From Prochilodus magdalenae (lineage: Eukaryota; Chordata; Actinopteri; Characiformes; Prochilodontidae): 64,000 nt of DNA. Under the pieces are notes generated by a model. That model did no database searches. It was not told the DNA's origin and was given only the letters and a program-made list of their open reading frames with translations. Made by a program: the position numbers and the translations under genes. Positions 44,785-56,519 of this stretch are shown here, in pieces (within the stretch, counting starts at the first letter, position 1; each line of letters starts with the position of its first letter). The stretch is taken from NCBI GenBank assembly GCA_024036415.1, contig JAMWET010006551.1, forward strand, positions 57,501 to 121,500, written 5' to 3'.

Positions 44785-46500
44785 TATCATTTGAGAAACA
44801 TAGTTAACGTTATGCCATTTCTCAAAGCCATACAGAAAAACTTTGTGTTTGTTACAAGCAGTGTTGATCGCTTTAATGGTCCTCTTACAGCAGAGTTGAT
44901 CACTGTAATGGTCCTCTTACAGCAGAGTGGATCACTGTAATGGTCCTCTTACAGCAGAGTGGATCGCTGTAATGGTCCTCTTACAGCAGAGTTGATCACT
45001 GTAATGGTCCTCTTACAGCAGAGTTGATCACTGTAACAGTCCTCTTACAACAGAGTGGATCACTGTAATTGTCCTCTACTGTAGAGTAGGTACCTGTAAT
45101 AGTTCTTTTAGAGCAGAGTTGATCACCGTAATGGTCCTCTTACAGCAGAGTGGATCACTCTAAAAGACCTCCAACAGCAGAGTTGATCACTGTAATGGTT
45201 CAATTACAGCAGAGTTGATCGCTGTAATGGTCCACCTACAGCAGAGTGGATCACTGTAATGGTCCACCTATAGCAGAGTGGATCGCTGTAATGGTCCTCC
45301 TACAGCAGAGTGGATCGCTGTAATGGTCCTCCTACAGCAGAGTGGATCGCTGTAATGGTCCTCCCACAGCAGAGTGGATCGCTGTAATGGTCCTCCTACA
45401 GCAGAGTGGATCGCTGTAATTGTCCTCTTATAGCAGAGTTGATCACTGTAATGGTCCTCTTACAGCAGAGTTGATCACTGTCCTCTTACAGCAGAGTGGA
45501 TCACTGTAATGGTCCTCTTACAGCAGAGTTGATCACTGTAATGGTCCTCTTACAGCAGAGTGGATCACTGTAATGGTCCTCTTACAGCAGAGTCGATCAC
45601 TGTAATGGTCCTCTTACAGCAGAGTGGATCACTGTAATAGTTCTCCCACAGCAGAGTAGATCACTGTAATGGTCCTACTACAGCAGAGTGGATCACTGTA
45701 ATGGTCCTCTTACAGCAGAGTTGATCACTGTAATGGTCCTCCTACAGCAGAGTGGATCACTGTAATGGTCCTCTTACAGCAGAGTTGATCACTGTAATGG
45801 TCCTCTTACAGCAGAGTGGATCACTGTAATGGTCCTCTTACAGCAGAGTGGTTCACTGTACTGTAATGGTCCTCTTACAGCAGAGTTGATCACTGTAATG
45901 GTCCTCCTACAGCAGAGTGGATCACTGTAATGGTCCTCTTACAGCAGAGTTGATCACTGTAATGGTCCTCTTACAGCAGAGTGGATCACTGTAATGGTCC
46001 TCTTACAGCAGAGTGGATCACTGTAATGGTCCTCTTACAGCAGAGTGGATCACTGTAATGGTCCTCTTACAGCAGAGTGGATCACTGTAATGGTCCTCTT
46101 ACAGCAGAGTTGATCACTGTAATGGTCCTCTTACAGCAGAGTTGATCACTGTAATGGTCCTCTTACAGCAGAGTTGATCACTGTAATGGTCCTCTTACAG
46201 CAGAGTTGATCACTGTAATGGTCCTCGTACTGATTGCAGCATCTCGGATCCTAATAGACACTAAACAGAGCTGTTCTGTTCTAAAGAGCTGCACTTGCAA
46301 TCTGTACCTGTAAGAGTTTCAGGTCCTGCTGCTGGTCTATAAACCTCTAAACAATCTAGCACCTTCTCAAACCACAGAGCGTTCCTCTGTTTGCATGTGA
46401 TCTTAGATCTACAGATACTGACCTTCTGCAGAAACACCTTCAGACGCTCTTTAAGAGAAAGATGAGTCAATTTTTCCACTCAGCATTAATGTGTCAGAAA
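44785..46500 (+). mobile_element. LINE ORF2 fragment that hosts minisatellite array 2
   Basis: Left of the array the plus strand reads FYHLRNIVNVMPFLKAIQKN then FVFVTSSVDRFNGPL, which matches the thumb region of fish LINE ORF2 (HLRNI..V.PFL, (A)FVTSR.DYCN.LL). Right of the array (46290-46450) the same ORF continues as LLLVYKPLNNLAPSQTTERS-like sequence. The array therefore interrupts one LINE copy. Confidence 0.75.
44866..46225 (+). repeat. 32-bp minisatellite array 2
   Basis: About 42 units of GATCACTGTAATGGTCCTCT plus TACAGCAGAG(T/G)(T/G), highly uniform. The first unit overlaps the LINE codons for VD(R)(F)NGPLTAE, so the unit derives from that LINE segment. Lies upstream of gene C. Confidence 0.96.
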
Positions 46501-47880
46501 GCTGAAACGCATTGCCGGGATAATTTGGTCTTGATCTAATACCTAATTTTCTCTGGATCTCTATACAGGCATAATCATTTACATTTACATGGAAGGCATT
46601 TAGCTGACGCTCTTATCCAGACCAACCTACAACCATGCTTAGCGTTCCGTTGGATAATATTCCAGCTAGTATAGGAAGGTTAGAGCCTAAAACTCGCCAT
46701 GAGCTCAGACACTGCCTAACTGCCACACACATAACTAACACATCTACTAGAGCTCAGTCACTGAAGTGCGTTACGAATCAGTTTAGACTTTGTGGTGGTT
46801 GGGCCAGTGTTCAACCTCGGGCAGGAAATGCTGGGCTTGAAGATGGTGCAAATGATGCTGATTGTGGTGGCTAGTGGTTGAGCGTAGAATTAGGGCTCAT
46901 TGACGTATGGCCTTTGTCTCTCATGGGGGGGATTCCGGTCACAAAGCATCAGAGCAGGTTAGGGGATCTCTGAGCAAGTCCAAGTTAAAGCCACGTGCAG
47001 TGGGGAAATCCAACATGCAGCTCCAATGCTGGCTCCCTACAGTGGGATGACAGTGAGGATAAGAGGATGCAGCTACTGCAGTCATCGTCCCTCCAGCACA
47101 GAAGTATGTGGTGTGATAAGTTCGTCCACTCCCAGGAGGAGGACGCAGAGGTCTCCTGGACTCACGGACGGTTCCAGGTGCTGCAGAAACCAGGTTGGGC
47201 AGATACCCTGTATTATATCTCCAGATCAGACAAGTTTTATTGAAAACTGGCATTCTTTTGTAATCTTCACTGACCTTAAACATTTTGCTCAACCTTTTGG
47301 TAGAGTACATTTTTACTGGATTGTGCCATCTCTACCAAATGGTAGATACATGTTAGGCTGAACACACCCACATGTCATGGAAGCAAGGTAAGCATATTTG
47401 ATTGGCATATTATAGTCTCAACAGCTTTTGAAGAATTAAGTCAATTTTGTACAACAACAAAGTTTAATAAAAGTAAAATAACGTAAGAAACACTTGTTAC
47501 CGAATGGTATACTTGATTTTTATTGAAATGCTAAAGGTATCTATGCTAAGCCAATGTAATTTCAATTTGACTATGGGATTTATTAAGCCATTGGTCAAAG
47601 CACTGTATCCGTCTTCTGAGGTACGGAAAATATACTAATACTATACTATACTAAAATGTACAAATGGGTTTAAAACAGAAAGTGTCTTTATACGTGAATA
47701 TTTTAATTACTGTGGATATATTACTGTATGTTTCTGAACGTTGTTTATTTCTAAGATTCTTTAAACAATCTCTCTTATGAGAGATTGGACAGCCTTTCCT
47801 ATTAACATCCTCAATGCTCAGACCCCTTCACGGCGACCGTTTGCCATCGTTACATTATGGGGCGTTTAGATTCTTGGCTA
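46500..47880. other. No gene recognised; short fish repeat
   Basis: 46566-46630 (CATTTACATTTACATGGAAG, TTAGCTGACGCTCTTATCCA) is a repeat motif common in fish genomes. The rest gives no support for a gene. Confidence 0.4.
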
Positions 47881-48290
47881 GCAGAGGTATAAGATGAATC
47901 AGTCCCCTGTGACTGAAACCTACCTAATAGCCTGTAATCCCTCCACCAGCACCAGTGACAGCTGTGACTGGATTGGGCATGTACTGGACAAGGTGTAGGA
48001 ATGTGGTAACGGGAATTCTGACCATTCTTCCAGGAGCGCCTTTGTGAGGCCAGACACTGATGTTGGACGAGAAGGCCTGGGTCCGTTCTAATTCATTACA
48101 AAGGTGTTCTATCAGGAGGTCAGGACTCATGAGGTCAGACATGTGCAGGCCAGCCAAGGTCTTCCACACCATATTCACTCATCCTTGTCTTTATGGACCT
48201 AGCATTGTGCTCTGGTGCCACATTATCCTCGTGCAGCGCCATCTGCAGGAGCCTGAAGCTATTACCACCCAGAGGTTGCCTGTTTTAATA
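47880..48290 (-). mobile_element. Tc1-type transposase fragment
   Basis: Minus-strand frame with LLIEHLCNELERTQAFSSN and WPHKGAPGRMVRI, the C-terminal tail region of a Tc1-type transposase (normally after PDLNPIEHLWDELER). Frame broken upstream. Confidence 0.5.
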
Positions 48291-48299
48291 TTGAATATT

Positions 48300-49425
48300 T
48301 AAGGACAGGTACTTTGCCTCATTGCAACTTTCCAAGTTGTTTCTATTCTATTTTTGTATTCTATTTTTTTAGACATACCCAAGCCCGTATGGGCCATCCC
48401 AGTCCCCTATAGAAGTCTCTCCAGGTCTAAGAGCAACATACTGTAGAGATAACAATATGTGGGGGTATCTGATCATCTTTGGAGCAGATGTGTTCTACAC
48501 CAGTTACCTGCTCACATATCAGATTGTGTAGACCTTTGGAGAGTAGATACTTGATATTCCTTTAAGGGTATTCTAAGGCTAGAGGCTAAACTTGACAAAG
48601 GACACTATTCATAGTTCAATCAGTAAGTATTATGCAATATGGTGACCTGTTTTATCTGGTTTGCATAAAGTCTGGACGTTTCAGAGTGAAATGTGAATTG
48701 TCCTTTGTTTACCACTTCACTGTAATACTATTACAATGTAAGGTGTCGCTCTTGTCCATATCAATGTTGAGCAATGCTAAAGTTACATGGCAATCCCATT
48801 CTACACCTCAAAAAGACATTCTCCTTATGTTTATCTTAAAGCTTAACTGTAGAATAAATGTGAAGATGTCAAACCATAAACTAGCCCTCATGGAATTATA
48901 CAGTCCACCTTAAACCCCTCCGGAGTGGAGCTGTACAGGAGGATGGAGCAGCTTTCTTACCCTACAGTGGAGCTGATTGAACAAGGTTTATTACTAAGCA
49001 GGTTTGGAGCGATTCTATTGGTCGGTCCATCATGAATATTCACTAACCTGAAAGGAGAACTAGAGCTTTTACACTGTGCAGAAAAAGAGATCAAAGTTTT
49101 TACACCACTAAATATATATTAGAGGTGGAGATATGGAGGAGTATCATACTGTGTACATCAGGAGTAGATGTGGAGTATCAGGATACGGCTGGCTCAGACT
49201 TTCATCAGGTGGAGCTGTTCAGTTTACGACTGTAGAGTCTTTAAGATCACCAGCTACACCCAGTTAGATGGGTGTACCTAAATTTTTGACTAGCATAGCA
49301 ACGTCTTGGTCGGTACATTATGAAATGTCTGCAATAAACAAAAAACATATCCCCATCCAAACTCCTGGCACTTTGAGCATCTTTGTAAAGTGTATATGAA
49401 GCATCATAGCATAATCCAAAAGAAC
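48300..49425. other. No gene recognised
   Basis: AT-rich. A plus-strand frame at 48632-48913 shows no domain. The upstream block of gene C follows at 49430. Confidence 0.35.
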
Positions 49426-49429
49426 TGAG

Positions 49430-49560
49430 CTCATGTTTATTAAATGGATGACTAAAAGATGAGCAGCTGCAGCTGCTGCTGCTACGTGCTGAGGCCAGGC
49501 TAACCAAAAACACATCCTTCCTGTACAACCAAGGAGCTCAAAGCCACAGTTTCTTAAGTC
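49430..49560. repeat. Upstream conserved block, gene C copy
   Basis: AAAAGATGAGCAGCTGCAGC, GCTGAGGCCAGGCTAACC and CACATCCTTCCTGTACAACC match the two other blocks. It is 5 kb from the gene C start because a minisatellite-bearing LINE and Tc1 debris lie between. Confidence 0.55.
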
Positions 49561-49664
49561 TACAGCTGACGTCACACCGTATACATTGGCTATACCTTAC
49601 ACTGCAGTTGAGACTCTAATCACTGAGAGCAGTAGTTTATAAATTTACTTCGACCTATAAGAGA

Positions 49665-50165
49665 ATATCTGCACCCAGGAGGAGGTGTGGGAGTGCAGGT
49701 GCTGTTGGGAAGGAAGATAAAGGTGACCAGGATCAATAACTGATGATAAATTTAGGCTGATATGATCAATATTTATTGAGCTACACATACAGAAGTCTGT
49801 CTCTCAGTATGGCGTCGGGCCGCCGTGTTCGCTAACCCAACACGCCAGACGTCTCGGTATGGAGCTGTAGAGGTTCCTGATGGAGTCCTGTGATAATCCA
49901 TCCCATGCAGCTTGAACATCCTCACACAGTTCCTGCAGATGGTGCAGTAGGGGTGGAGGTGGAGGGACACCAAGTCTTCTGGACGTGTGACGACAAACCG
50001 TTGATCTTGGTGCTGACCACGGTGCCTCCACACACGGATTCGTTGGGCGTCTCCACCAAGACTAAAGCGGGACTCGTCACTGAAGATGACCCGCTGCCAT
50101 TCTGAGTCACTCCATGACAGTCTGGTACGACACCACTGCAGTCTTCGGTGACGGTGACGTGGTGT
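49665..50165 (-). mobile_element. Tc1-type element fragment (GCACCCAGGAGGAGG terminus)
   Basis: One terminus (GCACCCAGGAGGAGGTGTGG at 49671) and the transposase C-terminal half on the minus strand: RIRVWRHRGQHQDQRFVV-type sequence near 50020 and LCEDVQAAWDGLSQDSIRNL near 49900, ending VSEHGGPTPY. Its left part is missing where another transposon fragment (50185) begins. Confidence 0.8.
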
Positions 50166-50184
50166 TAAGGGATAGTTAAGGTAC

Positions 50185-50470
50185 AGAGATAAGAGCTACA
50201 TCAAGCAGGGCATGGGAATACTTTGTGAAAACCATGGTCAGTAAACACTGTTCGTTGCTGGATTCGCAAATGTTAAGACTGAACGACACACAGTGTAAGT
50301 CTTGTGTTAACATGGTCCAGAAACACCACAGACTTCTCTGGAAGCCAGCTCTAAAATGGACCACTGCTCAGTGGAAACGTGTGTGGTCTGGCGTGTAAGC
50401 ATACTCCAGTTCCAGTGTTTTTGGAACATGTTTCAGGATTTATATTTGGACTTAGTATCTAACGTTATCT
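50185..50470 (+). mobile_element. Tc1-type transposase fragment
   Basis: GTGAAAACCATGGTCAGTAA, AACATGGTCCAGAAACACCA and GGAAGCCAGCTCTAAAATGG follow the order of the Tc1-type helix-turn-helix to first-D region; ends with TTCCAGTGTTTTTGGAACAT, a terminus-like sequence. Internally deleted. Confidence 0.55.
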
Positions 50471-50499
50471 ATCCAAGTTCAAAAGGTACAAACATTAAA

Positions 50500-52290
50500 T
50501 AATGCTGAAGGATGGAGCTGACATACTGGACATGACTTTTAAGCACAGGGTGGACGGGTTCGGCTACTCTGTGTTTGTTTCATCGGATGCTGAAATCAGG
50601 TGCTTTGGATGTGGACATCTCGTCCATCTCTTGTCTATGCCTTGCCATGCATCTTGTCCGTGCCTGTCCCAGCAGCAGGAACGAGGTGGGATGCTGGTGA
50701 CTCGAAGCCTGGAGCTTTCGCTACGTGGCGGGTGAGGCCGGTGGTTTGGCACCCAGAGAACTGGTCACGAATGAGGAAGCGCCACCGTCGCTGAGAGGGG
50801 CCGATGTTGTCTGCGCCAGCCACAGGTAAACTAGCTGATCCCCCCGGCCGTGTGGAGCATGCTGACGCCACGGCTGCAGAGGCCTGACACGGTGCACGAT
50901 GTACATGGTGCGCTGCAGGGCGATCACAGTGAACCTAATGAGGTAAGAGTGCCAGCGCTAAAGGAAGGTGCTGCTACGGAGATGGACCCACACTCCTGTG
51001 AAGAGAAAGAAGGGATGTGTTCAGACTGGTCTGTTGGTTCACAGGAGGAGACTTCACCAACTGTATACACTGCTGATGTAATCAAGGCCTCCCCGCAGTG
51101 CACAAAAGAGCAAAAGCTGGTGCATCTCGGATGGTTCCCAGTTTGGTCATGATGTTGGTCGTTTTAGAAGGGCAAAGGCCTTTACTGAGCTGGAGTTCTA
51201 TCGGTTAAAGAAACTACTGACCAGACTCAGAAAGGAGAGCACTGATGACATGCTCTGGGTTAGAGCACATTAAACTTTGCTGGGTTTTACTGTGAGCTGG
51301 TCCTTTTTACCCCACCACACCATGGACAGCTTTAAGACCTCCACTCTGAATGTGTACGGAGCGAGGGATGGTGGAAAGAGGGCTAAAGTGTTTGAGCTGG
51401 TTACACAGAAGAGGCTGGATGTGGTTCTGCTCCAGGAAACTCACAGTGATGTGAATCATAGTGCAGACTGGGTTAAGGAGTGGGAGGGGCTTGCTGTTTT
51501 AAGCCATAACACCTATGTGAGTAATGAAGTTGCCGTTTTATTATCATCGAGTTTTATTCATCGTTCTTATGATGCAGAAGAGATAGTTACCAGGAAGGTG
51601 AGAGCCTGTTTGGAGAAGGAAGTCTTGAACACCTTTCACAGTGTTGATGGAGAACACTAAGGTAAACAATCTCTTAGTTGTGGGTGGCGCATGATACAGA
51701 TAGGAATCACATGGAACCACATCCTGCCTCTTGCAAACATCTGCATGAGTTAGTAGAGGCTAACTGTGTGATGTCTGGAAGAATCTCCACACAGAACAGA
51801 AACAGTACATGTGGACTCATTTTAAGGACCACATGCTCTCGCTAGCTAGGCTAGCATCGCCGTGATGTTCTCCCACAGTGTCTTATCTACCCTCTTGGTT
51901 TTCGGATCACTGTATAGATCGGCACTTCAGTACTGGACTTTTAGACGATGCTAAATTTTAGAGAGTCTTTTTTTTTTTGTTTGGGGACATGTTTAGACTG
52001 CAGAGGCCCTCTTTTAACTCCTTGCTACAATAGTGTGACATGGGTTAAATACAAACAGCAGTACACTCTTAATGTCACGAGGGACATCGCCAGATCTCTG
52101 AAAGCCCTGGAAATAGTGGAGCTGCAGATGTTGGGGGTGACCACAGGAAATCGAGAGCATATTAAGACTCTCAAAGAAAAACAGGAAGTCAGAGACAGGC
52201 AGAGGTCAAACCCAGGGCAGACAGGCAGCGAGGTAGACAAGCTGAAAGTGCTTGGTCGAGAGAGGTCGAGAGCCTAAAGGATGAGCAAAA
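50500..52290 (+). mobile_element. Tx1/L1-like LINE, ORF1 end and ORF2 5' part, broken
   Basis: EIRCFGCGHLVHL (50595) is a CCHC zinc-knuckle-type start typical of Tx1/L1-clade ORF1. From 51319 the frame reads MDSFKTSTLNVYGARDGGKR, AKVFELVTQKRLDVVLLQET, then HSDVNHSADWVKEWEG, the N-terminal part of an apurinic-type endonuclease with the LQET(H) motif. Later pieces near 51700 (TDRNHMEPHPASC) and 52050-52140 (YKQQYTLNVTRDIARSLKAL) continue the same ORF2 in other frames. The reverse-transcriptase core is missing. Confidence 0.8.
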
Positions 52291-52530
52291 GAGGAGGTCA
52301 AAAACAAAAGCAGTCAGAAGCCGGAGTGGAGATATGCAGAGTAGGAACGCTCAGCGTCGCAAACAACGTTTGGCAAAATTTTGTAACGGGGAAGTGTGTG
52401 TGTTATATGCTGGGGCTTATGAGTGACAGCTGTTAGAACTGGGGAGACCTAGAGTTGGTTGACTGGGAACCTGTGGGTGTGATGTCATCATGCAGTGCCC
52501 TCTGGGAAGTTGAGTCCAGAGGAGTGGAGA
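52195..52530. repeat. Unclassified interspersed repeat, copy 1
   Basis: GGCAGAGGTCAAA, TTTGGCAAAATTTTGTAACG, GTTGGTTGACTGGGAACCTG and GCCCTCTGGGAAGTTGAGTC recur in the same order at 57180-57730 (TTTGGCAAAACTTCACAACA, GGTTGACTGGGGACATGTGA, CTCTGGGAAATGGAGTCCAG). A short piece is also at about 7700-7760. Confidence 0.6.
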
Positions 52531-52575
52531 AGCAGGGTGAGAAGCGTGACACCTTTCTGACCTGTCTATAACATA

Positions 52576-53908
52576 CACCGCTCTTTAAAAAATAAAGGGA
52601 ACACTTTTTAATCAGAGTGCAGCATCAACTCAGTTCAGCTTCAGGGATATTGATCTGGTCAGTTAAGTAGTAGGGAGGGCTGTTAATCAGTTTCAGCTGC
52701 TTTGGTGTTAATGAAATTAACAACAGGTGCAGTAGAGGAGCAACAATGAGACCCCCCCAAAAGAGGAATGGTTTAAAAGGACGAGGTCATTGACATTGAC
52801 TCATCTTTTCCCACTGATTCTTCACTGGTTCTGCAGTTGACTTGGGTCAGCGTCACTACTAGTACCATGGTGCGGTACCTGGACCCTACAGAGATTGCAC
52901 AGGTAGTCCAACTACCGAAGGATGGCACATCAATATGTGCAATTGCCACAAGGTTTGCTGTGTCTCCCAGCACAGTCTTAAGAGTACGGTGGAGATTCCA
53001 GGAGACAGGCAGTTACTCTAGGAGAGCTGGACAAGGCTGTAGAAGGTCCTTAACTCCTCAGCAGGACCGGTATCTGCTCCTCTGTGCAAGGAGGAACAAG
53101 ATGAGCACTGCCAGAGCCCTACTCGCTATGAATGTGTCTGACCAAACAATCAGAAACAGGCCTCATGAGGGCGGCCTGAGGGCCCGACGCCCTGTAGTGG
53201 GCCATGTGCTCACTGGCCAGCACCATAGAGCTCGATTGGCATTTGCCACAGAACACCAGAATTGGCAGATATCCCTGGAAGAACACACAGACCTCTACAG
53301 GTCAGACAATGGCACCCTGACTGCTATTAGGTATCAGGATGAAATCCTTGGACCTGTTGTCAGACCCTATGCTGGTGCAGTGGGTCCTGGGTTCCTATTG
53401 GTGCACAACAATGCCTGGCCTCATGTGGCGAGAGTATATAGGCAGTTCTTGGAGAATTAAGGAAATGATACCATTGACTGGCCCACCGGCTCGCCTGACC
53501 TAAATCCAATAGAACCTCTGGGACATTATGTTTCGGTCCATCCGACGCCACCAGGTTGCACTTCAGACTGTCCAGGAGCTCAGTGATACCCTGGTCCAGA
53601 TCTGGGAGGAGATCCCTCAGGACACCATCCGTCGTCTCATTAGGAGCGTGTGGAGGCCATACAAACTACTGAGTACCAGTTTGAGTTGCTGCAGTGGAGT
53701 TTTTTCGCATTTTTTCGCTTTGATTTTCAGGGTGTCTGTGAATACAACCCTCTGTAGGGTGATCCTTTTCATTTCCATCAAACGATGTGGCATCCTTTTG
53801 TTCCTAACACATTACCCAGTCTATATGAGGAACGATATTCTGCAGGATTTTTTTCCCAGTGAGATCCGATGTGTTTTCAAAGTGTTCCCTTTATTTTTTT
53901 GAGCAGTG
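52576..53908 (+). mobile_element. Tc1-type element with long but inactivated transposase frame
   Basis: Termini CACCGCTCTTTAAAAAATAA (52576) and TTATTTTTTTGAGCAGTG (53908) with TA flanks. A 207-codon frame (52837-53460) reads MVRYLDPTEIAQVVQLPKDG, helix-turn-helix ATRFAVSPSTVLRVRWRFQE, NVSDQTIRNRPHEGGLRARR, then jumps from HQNWQI to a DLYRSDNGTL region. About 60 residues including the first catalytic D region are deleted compared with the copy at 28241. The second D motif QDNA-xPH has become HNNAWPH. WPTGSPDLNPIE follows after a stop in another frame. Confidence 0.92.
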
Positions 53909-53949
53909 TATATCGCTTACAGTGTTAAAGTGAATACCGGTTTATAACA

Positions 53950-53951
53950 AA

Positions 53952-53990
<39 letters not shown>
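53950..53990. repeat. (CT)n microsatellite
   Basis: About 19 CT units. Confidence 0.9.
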
Positions 53991-53994
53991 AAGC

Positions 53995-54310
53995 AGGTAG
54001 ATGTCCGCTGTCAGGATCTGTAACTCTGTAGCTTCACTGGAGGTATAAAGTTTATTAACTGGTTCGAAGTTTGAATGTAACAGAGCGTTATGAGGCCTCC
54101 ACACTACCCCGGCTGTGATTTGCTCGTTTGCTGTGAAGAGTTTCTCCTCCTCTTTCTTTTCACCTTCTTCACTCTTCTTCACCAAGTCCTCTGTGGCTTT
54201 CATTTCTGAGAGCTCTTTCACGCCTACCATGTTTGGTGTAGACCTGCTAGTTTTCTTTTCCGATCATGTCACTCATGCTAAGGTTCTCACCAAAGAAGTG
54301 AACTGTGGTA
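53995..54310 (-). other. Unrecognised coding-like segment with FFGE motif, copy 2
   Basis: Minus-strand frames VHFFGENLSMSDMIGKEN (stop) followed by MVGVKELSEMKATEDLVKKS, then EEGEKKEEEKLFTANE, a Lys/Glu-rich helical-looking stretch. The first piece resembles 29836-29990. I do not recognise it. It may be the end of a degenerate gene or mobile element. Confidence 0.3.
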
Positions 54311-54654
54311 CAGTCAAAGTCGCGGGGCATGTGACATAGGATGTGTAGTACTGGTGTGGTATTAAACACAGAACATCATCTATAGACAGAAATGCATTTC
54401 CAAAGGTCCAGACCCAACAAGGTTATCCAGCACCTCAGCGTGCTTTTCATTTCTGACTTTTGATGGATGCTTGTTTCATTTCTGCAGCATGAGCTTACTA
54501 CCACAGGAGAGGAACACAATAGTGGGGCTCGGTTTTGGGGTTTGATTGCGGCTGTTTTTTCTGACCAAGCATCAGCAACCTGATTGGTTAATTCAAAATA
54601 AAAACCCCACCACAGAGGAACGGAAATCAAGCGAGGTTTAATACACTCATCATT

Positions 54655-55080
54655 AAAAGAATAGCTGCAGCCAGAAAGATCAGCAGAGACTGGCCCACAC
54701 TGAAACTTGGTGGGTGGTTTTCACACTTGACTGTGCATGTGACATAAGCAGCAGGGGACTTAAAGCCACAGACATTGGAAGACTGCTGCATGGCACAGGA
54801 CTACATGCATGCCGACCGTAATGGCGACTGTCCGTAAGAGCACATCAGGGTCACCAAATACTGGAATGGTGTCTTGGTCCATACCGAGACGTCTGGCGTG
54901 TTGGGTTAGCAAACACGGCGGCCCGACGCCATACTGAGAGACAGACTTCTGTATGTGTAGCTCAATAAATATTGATCATATCAGTCTAAATTTATCATCA
55001 GTTATTGATCCTGGTCACCTTTATCCTCCTTCCCAACACACCCGCACTCCCACACCTCCTTCTGGGTGCAGCTGTTCTTT
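54655..55080 (+). mobile_element. Tc1-type element copy, deleted to ends
   Basis: Left side GCTGCAGCCAGAAAGATCAG; right side ACCGAGACGTCTGGCGTGTT through AGACAGACTTCTGTATGTGT to CACACCTCCTTCTGGGTGCA, the same 3' terminus as at 18590-20305 and 37250-37600. The transposase is reduced to its last codons. Confidence 0.8.
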
Positions 55081-55084
55081 TGAT

Positions 55085-56030
55085 GATGAGTGTTTTATTG
55101 CTTCTTCTAATTTTCTCTGTAAGTGGTTGTACATGTGAGGCTTGGGCCTTCCCTGGTTGCCTCAACATGGTCCTGTTATCTCTGGGGCAGGGCGGATATA
55201 GTAAAATAGAACGAATACTGTGCTGATAGCAGCCTGTCCATGCCTTGCCTAGCTACATTTCTCAAGTCCCCTGTGACCATTCCTGCATGGTATCAAGCTA
55301 CTCTCCTCCCAAGAGTAGGACATACAGTATTTCTCTGTGGCAGAAACCACTGGCACCCTGTCCAAGCTGCAACGCTGCGCCTGTAAACTCACTGACACTG
55401 AATGAAATTACAGCATCCCCATGCTGTAATAGAGGATGCCTAGGCATGAAGGCAGCTTTCAAGGAATAGTGGCATTGGTTAGAGGGGGCTCTCCATCCTT
55501 TCCTAGAGTTAACCAACAACAGGGACTCCAAGTGATCTAACTCTTTACAGGCAGGTTTTGTTTTCAGCTCCAGCTCCATAGTTGCCTACACCCAGAGTCT
55601 AAGAACTGTAAAGCAGATCCCCTCTGCACGCTCAGTCTGACTAGATAAGACTATTCTTAGTAAGACTAGGCTCCCATGCACTGTGTAGAACATCTAGAAG
55701 GTCCTAGACCTGCTTCCTGTTGCACTTGGTCAGCGCACACACACAGCTGATTGGAATGGGCCTATACCTTTCTAGGTTTAGGAGGCTCTAGGGTTCAGCA
55801 CACATTAGCTCTGGTCCTAGCATGTCTAGATAGCTTCTCACCCTTCTGTCATGGGATTCCCCACCACACCTCCTGAGGTCACTCTGGAACTCTGGAGTTC
55901 ATGTCCTTTTTCCATTTTGCTTTGACCTTTATAAGGGACACTTCGTCCCTCAGTCACTATTTGTGTCTTGTTGTATGATTTCCACTTCCTGTTGTATTTT
56001 TACATCTACAGGCATGTCATCACTGAAATG
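55085..56030. other. No gene recognised
   Basis: No domain, splice-bounded exon or terminal repeat was recognised. Confidence 0.35.
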
Positions 56031-56034
56031 ACCG

Positions 56035-56330
56035 GCAGGTTTGATCCCCTGAGCCAACAGGACTAAGGTACCTTTGAGCAAGGCACAGAACCCCTAACTG
56101 CTTTCCAGGTGCCATGGCTAGGGATGGCTTGTTTGTGTGTGTCTGCCTATGTGTTCTTGTAGTGTTATTTTTGGTAATGTGAACATTTTATTGGTTCCTT
56201 TTGTCACGTTTTTTTTTCTCGGTCTGCGGCAGACCCTGTATAGGGGTCCTCATAAGTATAAAAAGACAAACGTGTATGTGTGTGTGTATTCACTGCGCAG
56301 TAAGGACGGGCAATACCACCATTTTCCATT
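56035..56330 (+). mobile_element. SINE piece followed by non-autonomous DNA repeat
   Basis: GGTTTGATCCCCTGAGCC (box B-like) and TTTGAGCAAGGCACAGAACC match the SINE at 39305. From about 56140 the sequence matches the repeat at 39497 (GGTCCTCATAAGTATAAAAA). Confidence 0.5.
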
Positions 56331-56519
56331 TAATCCGATGCCAAGAAATACCAAGGCTGGTATCCCGATAACATGTACCGCAGTATGTTATTTTATTTTG
56401 TCAACAATAACAAACAAAAATGTAAACAAGAACAAAACAGGACATCTGATAATATGAAATAAACTTGTAGAAATATTTTATTTTAATAACAATTTAATTG
56501 AATAATAAATTTAAACAAT

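Noticed and set aside
44866..46225. Regular ~32-bp repeats that superficially recall a CRISPR array
   Set aside because: Units abut without variable spacers and derive from a LINE frame in a eukaryotic genome; this is a minisatellite.
47026..47361. Overlapping open frames at 46.9-47.4 kb considered as an Ig-like exon
   Set aside because: No strand pattern, no cysteine/tryptophan framework, no splice-phase match to the receptor genes.
52837..53460. 207-codon transposase frame as a functional gene
   Set aside because: The first catalytic D region is deleted, the QDNA-type motif is changed to HNNA and the C-terminal part is out of frame.
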